From Mycolicibacterium litorale (lineage in GTDB: Bacteria; Actinomycetota; Actinomycetes; Mycobacteriales; Mycobacteriaceae), in contig CP019882.1 in the NCBI GenBank assembly GCA_002007745.1, forward strand, positions 5,828,001-5,892,000: DNA of 64,000 nucleotides. Direction: 5' to 3'. This document shows, piece by piece, positions 24,339-32,179 of this stretch; the first letter of the stretch is position 1; every line of letters starts with the position of its first letter. The translations under genes and the position numbers were made by a program. The notes beneath the pieces were generated by a model. It made no database searches, was not told the origin of the DNA, and was given only the letters and a program-made list of their open reading frames with translations.

Positions 24339-25838
24339 CTCCGGCGCCGAAACCAGATCCCGCGCCCGCAAAGCCAGCCACAACTCAGCTGTGTGCGCGG
24401 TGGTCGCCAGATTGCGGCCGGTGATCTCCTCGATTCGACGCAGCCGGTAAGCCACCGTCTGCCGGTGCACGCCGACCTGCTGAGCGGTCGACTGCCACGA
24501 TTTGTCCAGCCGCAGGAAGATGTCCAGCGTCTCGGTCAGGTTGGTTGCGTGCGCTGCGTCGTAGGCGAGCAGATCCCCCAGCACCCGGTCCACCACCAAC
24601 TGCGCCTCGTCGGCGTCGCGCAGCACCGAGAGCAGGGTGGCGTCGGCGTAGCGGCTCACATGTTCGGCGGTGTTTTCGGCATCTCGCACAGCCCAATTCG
24701 CTTCTCGCACCGCCGCCGGGGCCCGGCTGGCCGAGACCAGCGGATCGCTGATGCCGATCATGGCGTCCGTCCCGAGGCGCCGCCGCAACACCGTGATCGG
24801 GGCGGGGGTCGCCGGTAACAAGGCATACAGCAGGCCAGCGCGTCGCAGCAGCAGATTCGGAATCCGGTGCCGGTCCAGACTCAGATGCAGATGCCGTTCG
24901 CCGGTGGTGCTCCCACCGCGCACCGCGACCAACACCGCGCGCTCGGGCGGCAATCCGGCTTCCTGCAGTTGCCGGGACAATTCGTACTCCCCCAACCGCA
25001 GGTCGAGCAGATTCGCCAGCGTCTCCGCTCCGAGCCGGCGACGATGCTCCCGGCGGATGTCCTGCTGGACCAGCAGCACCGCCGCGGCGGTCGCCACATG
25101 CTGAAGCAGCACCAGATCCGGTGGTGTGGAACGGAAGTCGTAGGTGACCAGCACGGTCGGATCCTCGTCGGGGACCTCCACGATCTGCCCCCGCATCCCC
25201 GCGTCATCGAGGTGCAGCACACCCGGCAGCGCACCGCCGCGCTGCGCCACCAAGTCGACCACCGCCCGCCGTAGCCGCTCGGGCGGCGCACTGCTGCCGT
25301 CCAGCACCGGCACCCCGGTATCCGCATCCAGAAGCACCAGCCGGCAGCGCAATTCGCGAGAAAGCTGGTCGAGGATGCCACCGCGGCCCGACCGCAACAC
25401 CGAGCGCTGGATCAGCGTGTACACCCGCTCGGTCATCGCCAGCCGCCGGCCCTCATCAGACATGTTCGCCTCGGCGACCGCCCTCCCGATGGCCGCGAAG
25501 CCCACCGAGAACGGCGCGATCACGATCGGCAGGCCCATCACGTCGGCGGCGTCGACAGCCGCGGAGTGTAGCTCCGGGGTATCGGGGTCCATGCCCAGGA
25601 TCACGCCGGCGGTGTCGTGATCGGCGAGCCCGCGCAACAGGGCGAGTTGGCCGTCGACATCAGCGGGCAGCGTCCGCCCGTTCTTCATCAGCAGCTCACC
25701 GCCGGTCATCCATTCCCAGGGAGTGTCCAGGTCGGAGGCCTGCGCCCAGGTGACCCGCCGGTCCACGCCCTTGCCACCGGCCCGCAGCTTCAGCCGCAGG
25801 TGCGGCATTTCGACGAGATCCAGGATGGTGGGGCCCAC
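24303..25838 (-). CDS. PucR-family transcriptional regulator
   Basis: 511 aa regulator. The N-terminal PucR domain (residues 4-120; ILDLVEMPHLRLKLRAGGKG, DTPWEWMTGGELLMKNG) senses a ligand. A GGDEF-like/GAF-type middle follows, and the C-terminal PucR helix-turn-helix contains LDIFLRLDKSWQSTAQQVGV and HRQTVAYRLRRIEEITGRNL. Members typically control purine, polyamine or amine catabolism. GTG start. It is divergent from the permease-ureohydrolase operon, with an inverted repeat in between, so it is the likely regulator of that operon. Confidence 0.88.
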   Translation of the reverse strand: MGPTILDLVEMPHLRLKLRAGGKGVDRRVTWAQASDLDTPWEWMTGGELLMKNGRTLPADVDGQLALLRGLADHDTAGVILGMDPDTPELHSAAVDAADVMGLPIVIAPFSVGFAAIGRAVAEANMSDEGRRLAMTERVYTLIQRSVLRSGRGGILDQLSRELRCRLVLLDADTGVPVLDGSSAPPERLRRAVVDLVAQRGGALPGVLHLDDAGMRGQIVEVPDEDPTVLVTYDFRSTPPDLVLLQHVATAAAVLLVQQDIRREHRRRLGAETLANLLDLRLGEYELSRQLQEAGLPPERAVLVAVRGGSTTGERHLHLSLDRHRIPNLLLRRAGLLYALLPATPAPITVLRRRLGTDAMIGISDPLVSASRAPAAVREANWAVRDAENTAEHVSRYADATLLSVLRDADEAQLVVDRVLGDLLAYDAAHATNLTETLDIFLRLDKSWQSTAQQVGVHRQTVAYRLRRIEEITGRNLATTAHTAELWLALRARDLVSAPESAAGGAHQPAL

Positions 25839-25882
25839 GCACGCTCCAAGCTGTACTTCGAGATAAGAGTTGAGCGGAAATT

Positions 25883-25898
25883 TATACTAGACGAGTAT
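25883..25898. promoter_or_regulatory. Candidate PucR operator and promoter
   Basis: Perfect inverted repeat ATACT-N5-AGTAT at 25884-25898 in the 120-bp gap between pucR-like and permease genes. It overlaps TATACT (25883-25888), a good -10 for the permease operon, which would give a leader of about 64 nt. Binding here could control both directions. Inferred from position and symmetry. Confidence 0.5.
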
Positions 25899-25958
25899 TC
25901 CCGGCGCGACCGGACCGCAGCATAGTCATGCGTCAACGACTAGCTGAGGAGTCCCCTC

Positions 25959-27415
25959 ATGAATCCCGACGACACCCGGCTCGACCACCTGCAGGACGAG
26001 GTGCAACGCCTGCACCGCGGTTTCAGTCTGCGATCGGCGTTCTCCCTCGCGTTCGCCGACGTCTCTCCCATCGTGGCGATGTACGCCATCTTCGCCCTCG
26101 GCCTGTTCACCGCGGGACCGCAGTTCTTCTGGGCCTTCCCCATCGTGCTGATCGGGCAGCTGGCGGTGGCCGCCGTATTCGGGGAGCTCTCGTCGCGGTG
26201 GCCGTTCGCCGGCAGCGTCTACCAATGGGCCCGTCACGTCCGGGGACGACGTCTGGCTGGGCAGCGGCGTGGGCCTACATGTGGGGACTGACCATCGCCC
26301 TGGCCACACTGGCCTATGCCGCAGCCGGATTCCTACTCGAAGTCTTCGGAGTCGGCGACGCAGGCCGATGGACCACCGCCGTGGTTGCCATCGCGATCAT
26401 CGTGATCGGCACCGCCACCAACATGATCGGCCGCCAGGTCCTCAAGGTCATGGTGGTCGCCAGCATCACCTGCGAGATCATCGGATCGGTCGGCCTGGGC
26501 CTGGTCCTGCTGCTGTTCTACCGGGAGAACCCGTTCTCCACCCTGCTGCACGGGTTGCCCGGCAGCAGTGGTTGGGCTGCGGGGCCGATGCTGCTCGCGA
26601 TCGCCTACACCGGTTGGGCCTTCGTCGGGTTCGAAGCCGCCGGCTCCATCGCCGAAGAGGTCGAGAACCCGGCCCGCAATGTTCCCAAGGCCATCATCGG
26701 CAGTCTCGTCGGCGTCGCGCTCATCGTGATGTTCTCCAGTGCTGCTTTGATTTTGGCGATTCCCAACCTCGATCAGGTACTCACCGACCAAAATGGCGAC
26801 CCGGTGTCTGACACCCTGACCGCGCACCTGGGCGCCGGTATCGCCAAGCCCCTGCTGATCATGTTCGTCATCGGCTTCATCTCCAGTTTCCTGGCGGTCC
26901 AAGCCGCCGTGTCGCGCTGCATCTGGGGCACCGCCCGAGACCACGGCCTGCCCGCCGCCACTCTGTTCAGCAAGCTCGCCGGCCCGGAACGCATGCCCAT
27001 CAACGCCATCGGACTGACCGCGGGGGTCGCCGCACTGCTGGTGTTGTTCGCCGGCTCCGACCTCTACAACGTCCTGATCAACTTCACCGTCATCGGCTTC
27101 TACATCGCGTTCGGCATCCCTGTACTCGGTGCGGCGTGGGCGCGGCTGACCGGCCGGTGGAGCCCAGGAGAATTCTCGCTGGGGCGCTGGGGCGCACCGG
27201 TCACCTACTTCGCTGCGATGTGGATCATCGCCGAGACCGTGAACGTGGCCTGGCCGCGGGTGCAGCCCGGCCAGCCGTGGTACATCAACTGGAGCATGGT
27301 GATCACCACCGTCGTGCTCGGCATCATCGGTGGGGTGATCTATCTGAATCTGCGCCGACGGATCTCGGTCCCGCTGGCCGAGCGGCTGCACCACGACGCG
27401 GGACCGGGGCTCTGA
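25959..27415 (+). CDS. APC-superfamily amino acid/amine permease, one apparent frameshift
   Basis: About 485 aa if repaired, with roughly 12 membrane segments. The first frame gives LRSAFSLAFADVSPIVAMYA through GELSSRWPFAGSVYQWARHV. The second frame continues TSGWAAAWAYMWGLTIALAT to the end. One extra G in the G4 run at 26242-26245 restores YQWARHVRGTTSGWAAAW, the expected APC helix 2-3 join. AGGAG precedes the ATG. The stop shares one base with the next SDR start. Being the first gene of an operon with a ureohydrolase, it likely imports a guanidino or amine compound. Confidence 0.85.
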
Positions 27416-28107
27416 TGACGCGGGTTGCCCTGGTCACCGGCGCGGCATCGGGTATCGGCGCCGCGGTCAGCACTCACCTCGCCGAGCATGGCTGGACGGT
27501 GGCGGGCCTGGATCTCAACCCGGCCGAGCATCTTTCGGCGTCGATCTCGCTCGACGTCTCCGATGCCGACAGTGTGCGCCGGGGCGTCGAAACCGTCACC
27601 GCGCAGCTCGGCCCGATCGAGGCACTGGTCAACGCCGCGGGACTCTACGAGATGCTGCCGGTCTCCGAGATCACCGCGGCGGCCTGGACCCGGATGCTGC
27701 GCATCCACCTCGGCGGCCTGCGCAATGCGGTGCACGCGGTGTTACCCGGCATGCTGGAGCGCGGTAGCGGAGCCATCGTCGCCATCTCCTCGGAGCTGGC
27801 GATCGGCGGCGGCGACGGCGACGCGCATTACGCGGCAGCCAAAGGCTGCGTCGTCGGCTTCGTCCGCAGCCTCGCCGCCGAGGTCGCTGCGCACGGCGTC
27901 CGGGTGAACTCGGTGGCCCCCGGCCCCACCGACACTCCTATGCTGGCACCGGACTCACCGTGGCGTGATCCCGCCTACCTGGCGACCCTGCCCGCAGGAC
28001 GCCTCTGCACACCCGGGGAGATCGCCCACGCGGTCCGCTTCCTGATCGACGGTCCGGCGTTCTGTGTCGGAGAAGTGTTGTCCCCCAACAGCGGGGCGGT
28101 GATCTGA
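27415..28107 (+). CDS. SDR-family oxidoreductase (operon gene 2)
   Basis: 230 aa short-chain dehydrogenase: NAD(P) site TGAASGIGAAV (about residues 8-18), NAAGLYEM, catalytic Ser in VAISSELAIGG, Tyr and Lys in DAHYAAAKG. The start ATG shares its A with the stop of the permease (TGATG), and its own stop does the same with the following SDR. It probably oxidises or reduces an intermediate of the operon's pathway, such as an alcohol or aldehyde left after deamination. Confidence 0.87.
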   Translation: MTRVALVTGAASGIGAAVSTHLAEHGWTVAGLDLNPAEHLSASISLDVSDADSVRRGVETVTAQLGPIEALVNAAGLYEMLPVSEITAAAWTRMLRIHLGGLRNAVHAVLPGMLERGSGAIVAISSELAIGGGDGDAHYAAAKGCVVGFVRSLAAEVAAHGVRVNSVAPGPTDTPMLAPDSPWRDPAYLATLPAGRLCTPGEIAHAVRFLIDGPAFCVGEVLSPNSGAVI

Positions 28108-28862
28108 TGACCACACCACCGGTTGCACTGGTCACTGGCGCCACCCAGGGCATCGGCCGGGCGATCGCCGAGCGGTTGTCCGCCGACGGTTACCGCGTTG
28201 GCGTCAACGGTCGCTGCGAGGACCAGCAGATGACCGACGTCGTCGCGGCGGTCGGCGGGTTCGCCGCCCCGGCCGACGTGTCCGATCCCGCGGCGGTGTC
28301 GGCGGCGGTCGCCGCCGCCGAGCAACGCCACGGCCCGATCAGCGTGCTGGTATGCAACGCCGCCTACATGTCGATGGGGCCCGTCACCGAGCACGACGAA
28401 AACGACTGGTGGAAGGTCGTCGACACCAACCTGGGCGGGACATTCCACACCATTCAGGCGGTGCTGCCCGGAATGCGGCGACTTGGCGGCGGCCGTATCG
28501 TCGTCATCGCCTCGGAATGGGGAGTCACCGGCTGGCCGCGGGCCACCGCGTACGCAGCGTCGAAGGCGGGATTGATCGCGTTGACCAAGACGCTCGGCCG
28601 TGAACTCGCACGGGAGAACATCGTCGTCAACGCCGTAGCGCCGGGGGTGACCGACACCCCCCAGCTGGAAGTCGATGCGGCCGACGCGGGCGTGGATCTC
28701 GCCGAGATGCACCGGCGTTACGCCGAGGACATTCCTGTCGGCAGGATCGGCCGGCCCGCTGAGATCGCCGACGCGGTGGCACTTTTGACGTCACCGTTTG
28801 CGGGTTCCTTCATCGGCCAGACCATCCAGATCAACGGAGGAACCACACGATGCCGAGTATGA
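28107..28862 (+). CDS. SDR-family oxidoreductase (operon gene 3)
   Basis: 251 aa classical SDR: TGATQGIGRAIAE, CNAAYMSMGP, IVVIASEWGVTGWP with TAYAASKAGLIALTK (Tyr, Lys), and FIGQTIQINGG at the end, close to beta-ketoacyl-reductase-like enzymes. It overlaps the neighbour on each side (1 nt upstream, 13 nt downstream), so it is translated within a tightly coupled operon. It shares only the SDR core with the gene before it, so the two probably catalyse different steps. Confidence 0.87.
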   Translation: MTTPPVALVTGATQGIGRAIAERLSADGYRVGVNGRCEDQQMTDVVAAVGGFAAPADVSDPAAVSAAVAAAEQRHGPISVLVCNAAYMSMGPVTEHDENDWWKVVDTNLGGTFHTIQAVLPGMRRLGGGRIVVIASEWGVTGWPRATAYAASKAGLIALTKTLGRELARENIVVNAVAPGVTDTPQLEVDAADAGVDLAEMHRRYAEDIPVGRIGRPAEIADAVALLTSPFAGSFIGQTIQINGGTTRCRV

Positions 28863-29818
28863 GCGACCCGCACACCCCGGTCGGACCCGTCGGGCCGGTC
28901 GATGGCCTGCAGGTGCCCCGCTACGCCGGCCATACGACGTTCGCCCGACTGCCGCGCATCGAGGACGTCGGCCGCTACGACGTCGCCGTCGTCGGCGCAC
29001 CGTTCGATGCCGGAGTCACCTACCGGCCCGGCGCCCGATTCGGCCCCAGCCACATCCGGCAAGCTTCCCGCCTGCTCAAGCCATACAACCCCGCGCTGGA
29101 CGTCCAGCCGTTCGCCCGCCAGCAGGTCGTCGACGCCGGAGATCTGCTGTTCAACCCGTTCGACATCGGGACCGCCGTGCAGCAGATCGAGGACGGCGCG
29201 CTGGAGTTGCTCCGCGACGGCGCCCGGTTGGTGACCCTGGGCGGCGACCACACGATCGCCTATCCACTTCTGCGGGCCGTCAACAAGATTCACGGTCCAG
29301 TGGCGCTGGTGCACTTCGACGCCCACCTCGACACCTGGGACACCTACTTCAACACGCCACTGACTCATGGGACGCCTTTTCGCCGCGCCGCCGAGGAGGG
29401 CCTGTTCGTATCCGGCCACAGCGCCCACGTCGGTATCCGCGGTTCGCTGTACTCGCCGGACGACCTCAGCGAGGACGCCGGGATGGGCTTTCACGTGGTG
29501 CACTGCCGGGACTTCCTGCGTCGCTCGATCGACGACGTCATCGATGGGCTGCGTCAGACGATCGGCGATCGGCCGCTTTACGTGTCGATCGACATCGACG
29601 TGCTCGACCCGGCCCACGCCCCCGGCACCGGCACGCCGGAGGCCGGCGGGATGACGAGTCGCGAATTGTTGGAGATACTGCGGGGATTCGATGGACTGGC
29701 GCTGATCGGTGCCGATGTGGTCGAGGTTTCGCCGGCCTACGATCACGCCGAGATCACCGGGATCGCGGCGGCCAACATCGCCTACGAACTCGTTTCGCTG
29801 CTAGGGAGGACTGAATGA
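28850..29818 (+). CDS. Agmatinase/ureohydrolase-family enzyme
   Basis: 322 aa arginase-superfamily hydrolase that releases urea from a guanidino substrate. Binuclear manganese motifs are complete: GGDHTIAYP, VHFDAHLDTW and SIDIDVLDPAHAPGTGTPE. VGAPFDAGVTYRPGARFGP is the agmatinase-type N-terminal signature. The ATG follows GGAGGAACC; the start lies inside the end of the preceding SDR gene. The substrate might be agmatine, guanidinobutyrate or another guanidino acid. Context (APC permease, PuuE-like deacetylase, PucR regulator) suggests something other than simple polyamine synthesis. Confidence 0.88.
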   Translation: MPSMSDPHTPVGPVGPVDGLQVPRYAGHTTFARLPRIEDVGRYDVAVVGAPFDAGVTYRPGARFGPSHIRQASRLLKPYNPALDVQPFARQQVVDAGDLLFNPFDIGTAVQQIEDGALELLRDGARLVTLGGDHTIAYPLLRAVNKIHGPVALVHFDAHLDTWDTYFNTPLTHGTPFRRAAEEGLFVSGHSAHVGIRGSLYSPDDLSEDAGMGFHVVHCRDFLRRSIDDVIDGLRQTIGDRPLYVSIDIDVLDPAHAPGTGTPEAGGMTSRELLEILRGFDGLALIGADVVEVSPAYDHAEITGIAAANIAYELVSLLGRTE

Positions 29819-30690
29819 GCGCGCTACCCGCCTCCCCGGTGGAATGGCCGAACGGCAAACGCGCCGCGGCATGTTTCACCTTCGACGTCGATGCCGAATC
29901 GGCGATCCTGAACGTCGACGCCGCGCACGGCGAGCGGATGTCGGTGATGTCCCACCAGGCGTACGGCCCGCTCGTCGGTGTTCCGCGGTTGCTGGCCATC
30001 CTGGCCCGCCACGATGTCCGGTCGACGTTCTTCGTCCCCGGCTACACCGCCGTGCGCTATCCGGACGTGATCCGTGCGATCGCCGATGGCGGCCACGAAA
30101 TCGCCCACCACGGCTACCTGCATGAGGTTCTGACCGGCAAGACAGCCGAGCAGGAGGCCGCGATCCTGGACCGCGGCAGCGACGTGCTGGCCGGGCTCAC
30201 CGGTGAACCACCCGTTGGCTTCCGGGCCCCGATGTGGGAGTTGAACTGGCACTCACCGGCATTGCTCGCTGATCGCGGATTCCTTTATGACACCAGCTTG
30301 ATGGACGCCGATCACCCCTACGAGCTCGAGGTCGGCGGCTCGGGACGGCTCGTCGAGATCCCGGTGCAGTGGGCTCTCGACGACTGGGAGCAGTACTGCT
30401 ACCTGCCCGAGATTTCGGGCAGCGGCCTGATCGAAAGCCCGCGCAAGGCCGCGGAGATCTGGCGGCTGGAGTTCGAGGGCTTACGTTCGGTCGGTGGCTG
30501 CTTCGTGCTCACCAACCATCCGTTCCTGTCCGGGCGCCCGTCGCGGGCGGCGGTGCTCGAGGAACTAGTCGAACACGTGGTGTCCTGTTCGGACGTGTGG
30601 GTGGCTCCGCTGCGCGAGATCGCCACCCATGTCCGCGGATTGGGTTTGGCGCCGCGATCGATCACGCGACCCGATCCGGCGGACTTCTAA
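29815..30690 (+). CDS. Polysaccharide deacetylase-family protein, PuuE-like
   Basis: 291 aa NodB-fold hydrolase. The metal-site pieces are FTFDVDAESAI (catalytic Asp and metal Asp), GHEIAHHGYLHEV (H-x4-H) and VGFRAPMWELN. There is no signal peptide, and the sequence resembles cytoplasmic allantoinase-like/PuuE and peptidoglycan-deacetylase-like members that hydrolyse small C-N bonds rather than exported sugar deacetylases. The ATG overlaps the ureohydrolase stop (ATGA). It ends with a 4-nt convergent overlap with tenA. Confidence 0.83.
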   Translation: MSALPASPVEWPNGKRAAACFTFDVDAESAILNVDAAHGERMSVMSHQAYGPLVGVPRLLAILARHDVRSTFFVPGYTAVRYPDVIRAIADGGHEIAHHGYLHEVLTGKTAEQEAAILDRGSDVLAGLTGEPPVGFRAPMWELNWHSPALLADRGFLYDTSLMDADHPYELEVGGSGRLVEIPVQWALDDWEQYCYLPEISGSGLIESPRKAAEIWRLEFEGLRSVGGCFVLTNHPFLSGRPSRAAVLEELVEHVVSCSDVWVAPLREIATHVRGLGLAPRSITRPDPADF

Positions 30691-31316
30691 AGATCGCACC
30701 CGGTCGTGGTGTTGGCGGATTCGAAGAACGCGAGCTCCAGGCACATCGCACGGCGGTAGGCGGCACGAACGGGCGGGACGTCGGCGGCGTGATCATCCAG
30801 CAGCCGTTCCAGCAGCTGCGCGATCTCCTCGAATTCGGCGGCGGCGTAGGTTTGCACCCACTGTGCATACGGTCCTGCCGCCCGCTCGTCGAGCGACTGA
30901 CCGAGCCAGGCGTACAGCCGCATGCACGGCGTCATCGCCGCGAAGATGACGCCGAGTTCCCGCGTCCCGGCGGTCGCCAGCAGGAACTCCGTGTACGCCG
31001 ACGTCGCCGCCAACGGCTCCACGCCGGACATGTCGATGCCCCAGGACTGGGCGTAACGCGCGTGCAGACCCAGTTCCTGACGCACGCCGGCGATCAGATC
31101 GGCCAGCGCGAGCAGCGTTGCGGTATCGGGGCTGTGCGCCAGGGCCAACGCATAGGCGCGGGCAAAGGATTCGAGAAAGAAGGCGTCCTGGGCGATGTAC
31201 CCCGCGAACCGCTCTCTGCCCAGGGTGCCGTCGGCGATGCCGCGCACAAATGGATGTCCCAGCACCTCGGCGGCGACATCGGCATTGGCAGACCACAGCT
31301 GAGCAGACAGGGGCAT
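30687..31316 (-). CDS. TenA/thiaminase-II-family protein
   Basis: 209 aa all-helical protein of the TenA/PqqC fold. FVRGIADGTLGRERFAGYIAQDAFFLESFARAYALALA holds the residues that bind aminopyrimidine, and YAAAEFEEIAQLLERLLDD lies near the C-terminal catalytic Glu region. A catalytic Cys is plausible in AMTPCMRLYAWLG. TenA proteins salvage degraded thiamine by hydrolysing aminopyrimidines. The ATG is at 31316, 11 nt after the TetR gene on the same strand, so the two may form an operon. Confidence 0.85.
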   Translation of the reverse strand: MPLSAQLWSANADVAAEVLGHPFVRGIADGTLGRERFAGYIAQDAFFLESFARAYALALAHSPDTATLLALADLIAGVRQELGLHARYAQSWGIDMSGVEPLAATSAYTEFLLATAGTRELGVIFAAMTPCMRLYAWLGQSLDERAAGPYAQWVQTYAAAEFEEIAQLLERLLDDHAADVPPVRAAYRRAMCLELAFFESANTTTGCDL

Positions 31317-31327
31317 GGACGGCAAGC

Positions 31328-31900
31328 CTATCCGGGTTGGGCCCCCGCCAGCAGAACGCGGGCGACCCACTCGACGTGATTCAACGACTCCTCCAGGGTG
31401 AGGCGGCCGGCGAGCAGACCCGCCAACGCGGCGCTGAGTGCCGCATTGAGTCCGAAGGTCACATTCGGGATCAGCTCTGGGGCAACCCCGTTCAACAGGC
31501 GGTCGAGCAGCTCGACGTTGGTGCGCTGCATCTGGTCGATGGTCGACTTCACCTCGGGATCGGTGGAGGTCATCATCTGCAGCATCAGTGCCGTCATCTC
31601 GGGGCTGCGAATGAAGGCGCGCTGCGCCCTCCTGAGGTAGTCCAGGACAGCAGGCAACGGGTCGGCGGCCACCGGCCCACCGCCGGCCAGCACGCGGCGG
31701 GTGAGCCGCTTCTGCCAATCTTCCAGCGCCGCCGCCAGCAGATTCTCTTTCGAGCTGAAGTAGCGGTAGAGCGTGGCCAAGGCCACCCCGGAACGCTGGG
31801 CGACGTCGCGCATCTGAACCGCGTCGGCACCGACCTCGGCGATGAGGTCGGCGACCTCCTCGATGATCTTGGCTCGGCGCGCCAGTTGACCGCTGGTCAT
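31328..31900 (-). CDS. TetR-family transcriptional regulator
   Basis: 190 aa from the ATG at 31900. The helix-turn-helix is DAVQMRDVAQRSGVALATLYRYFSSKENLL, whose VQMRxVAxRxxVAxxTLYRYFxSK pattern is that of KstR-like regulators of lipid catabolism. The C-terminal ligand domain is helical. The start is uncertain: an in-frame TTG at 31993 would add 31 residues, and a GGGGAGG site near 31970 has no start codon at the right distance. It is divergent from the fused acyl-CoA dehydrogenase, which it probably controls. Confidence 0.85.
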   Translation of the reverse strand: MTSGQLARRAKIIEEVADLIAEVGADAVQMRDVAQRSGVALATLYRYFSSKENLLAAALEDWQKRLTRRVLAGGGPVAADPLPAVLDYLRRAQRAFIRSPEMTALMLQMMTSTDPEVKSTIDQMQRTNVELLDRLLNGVAPELIPNVTFGLNAALSAALAGLLAGRLTLEESLNHVEWVARVLLAGAQPG

Positions 31901-32050
31901 ATCCGACAGCGGGATGACCCGGCCCGGGTGCGACGCCAGATCGGCGGTTGACGTGTTGACGGTGCGACCTCCCCGACAATGCTGAGAGAACAAGCTTCTG
32001 TGATATTACGCGACCATTGCCACTACCGACAGATCAGCGCAGCTCAGGAG

Positions 32051-32075
32051 TTGACACAAAAGAGAACCGTGTTTC
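32051..32075. promoter_or_regulatory. Promoter/operator candidate between TetR and acyl-CoA dehydrogenase genes
   Basis: A consensus -35 TTGACA lies at 32051-32056. The imperfect dyad GAACCGTGTTTC (32064-32075) resembles the GAAC-GTTC core of KstR-type operators. No good -10 sits at the right distance on the plus strand, so this is tentative. Confidence 0.3.
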
Positions 32076-32179
32076 ACCATGGGATCACAGCGGTGCGGCA
32101 TCCGCCGCGCGTTGAGGTGTGACCGAAGTTTCTGTACGGCAACGCCGCTCGCATACTAGGTCTGGAGAACTGACACCCC

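Noticed and set aside
26333..27394. 353-codon minus-strand frame inside the APC permease
   Set aside because: Antisense shadow rich in Asp/Gly/Gln; the permease frame has family blocks and membrane segments.
31328..31900. Naming the TetR regulator kstR
   Set aside because: The recognition helix resembles KstR but the rest diverges and the neighbours differ from the kstR locus as I know it, apart from a FadE gene.
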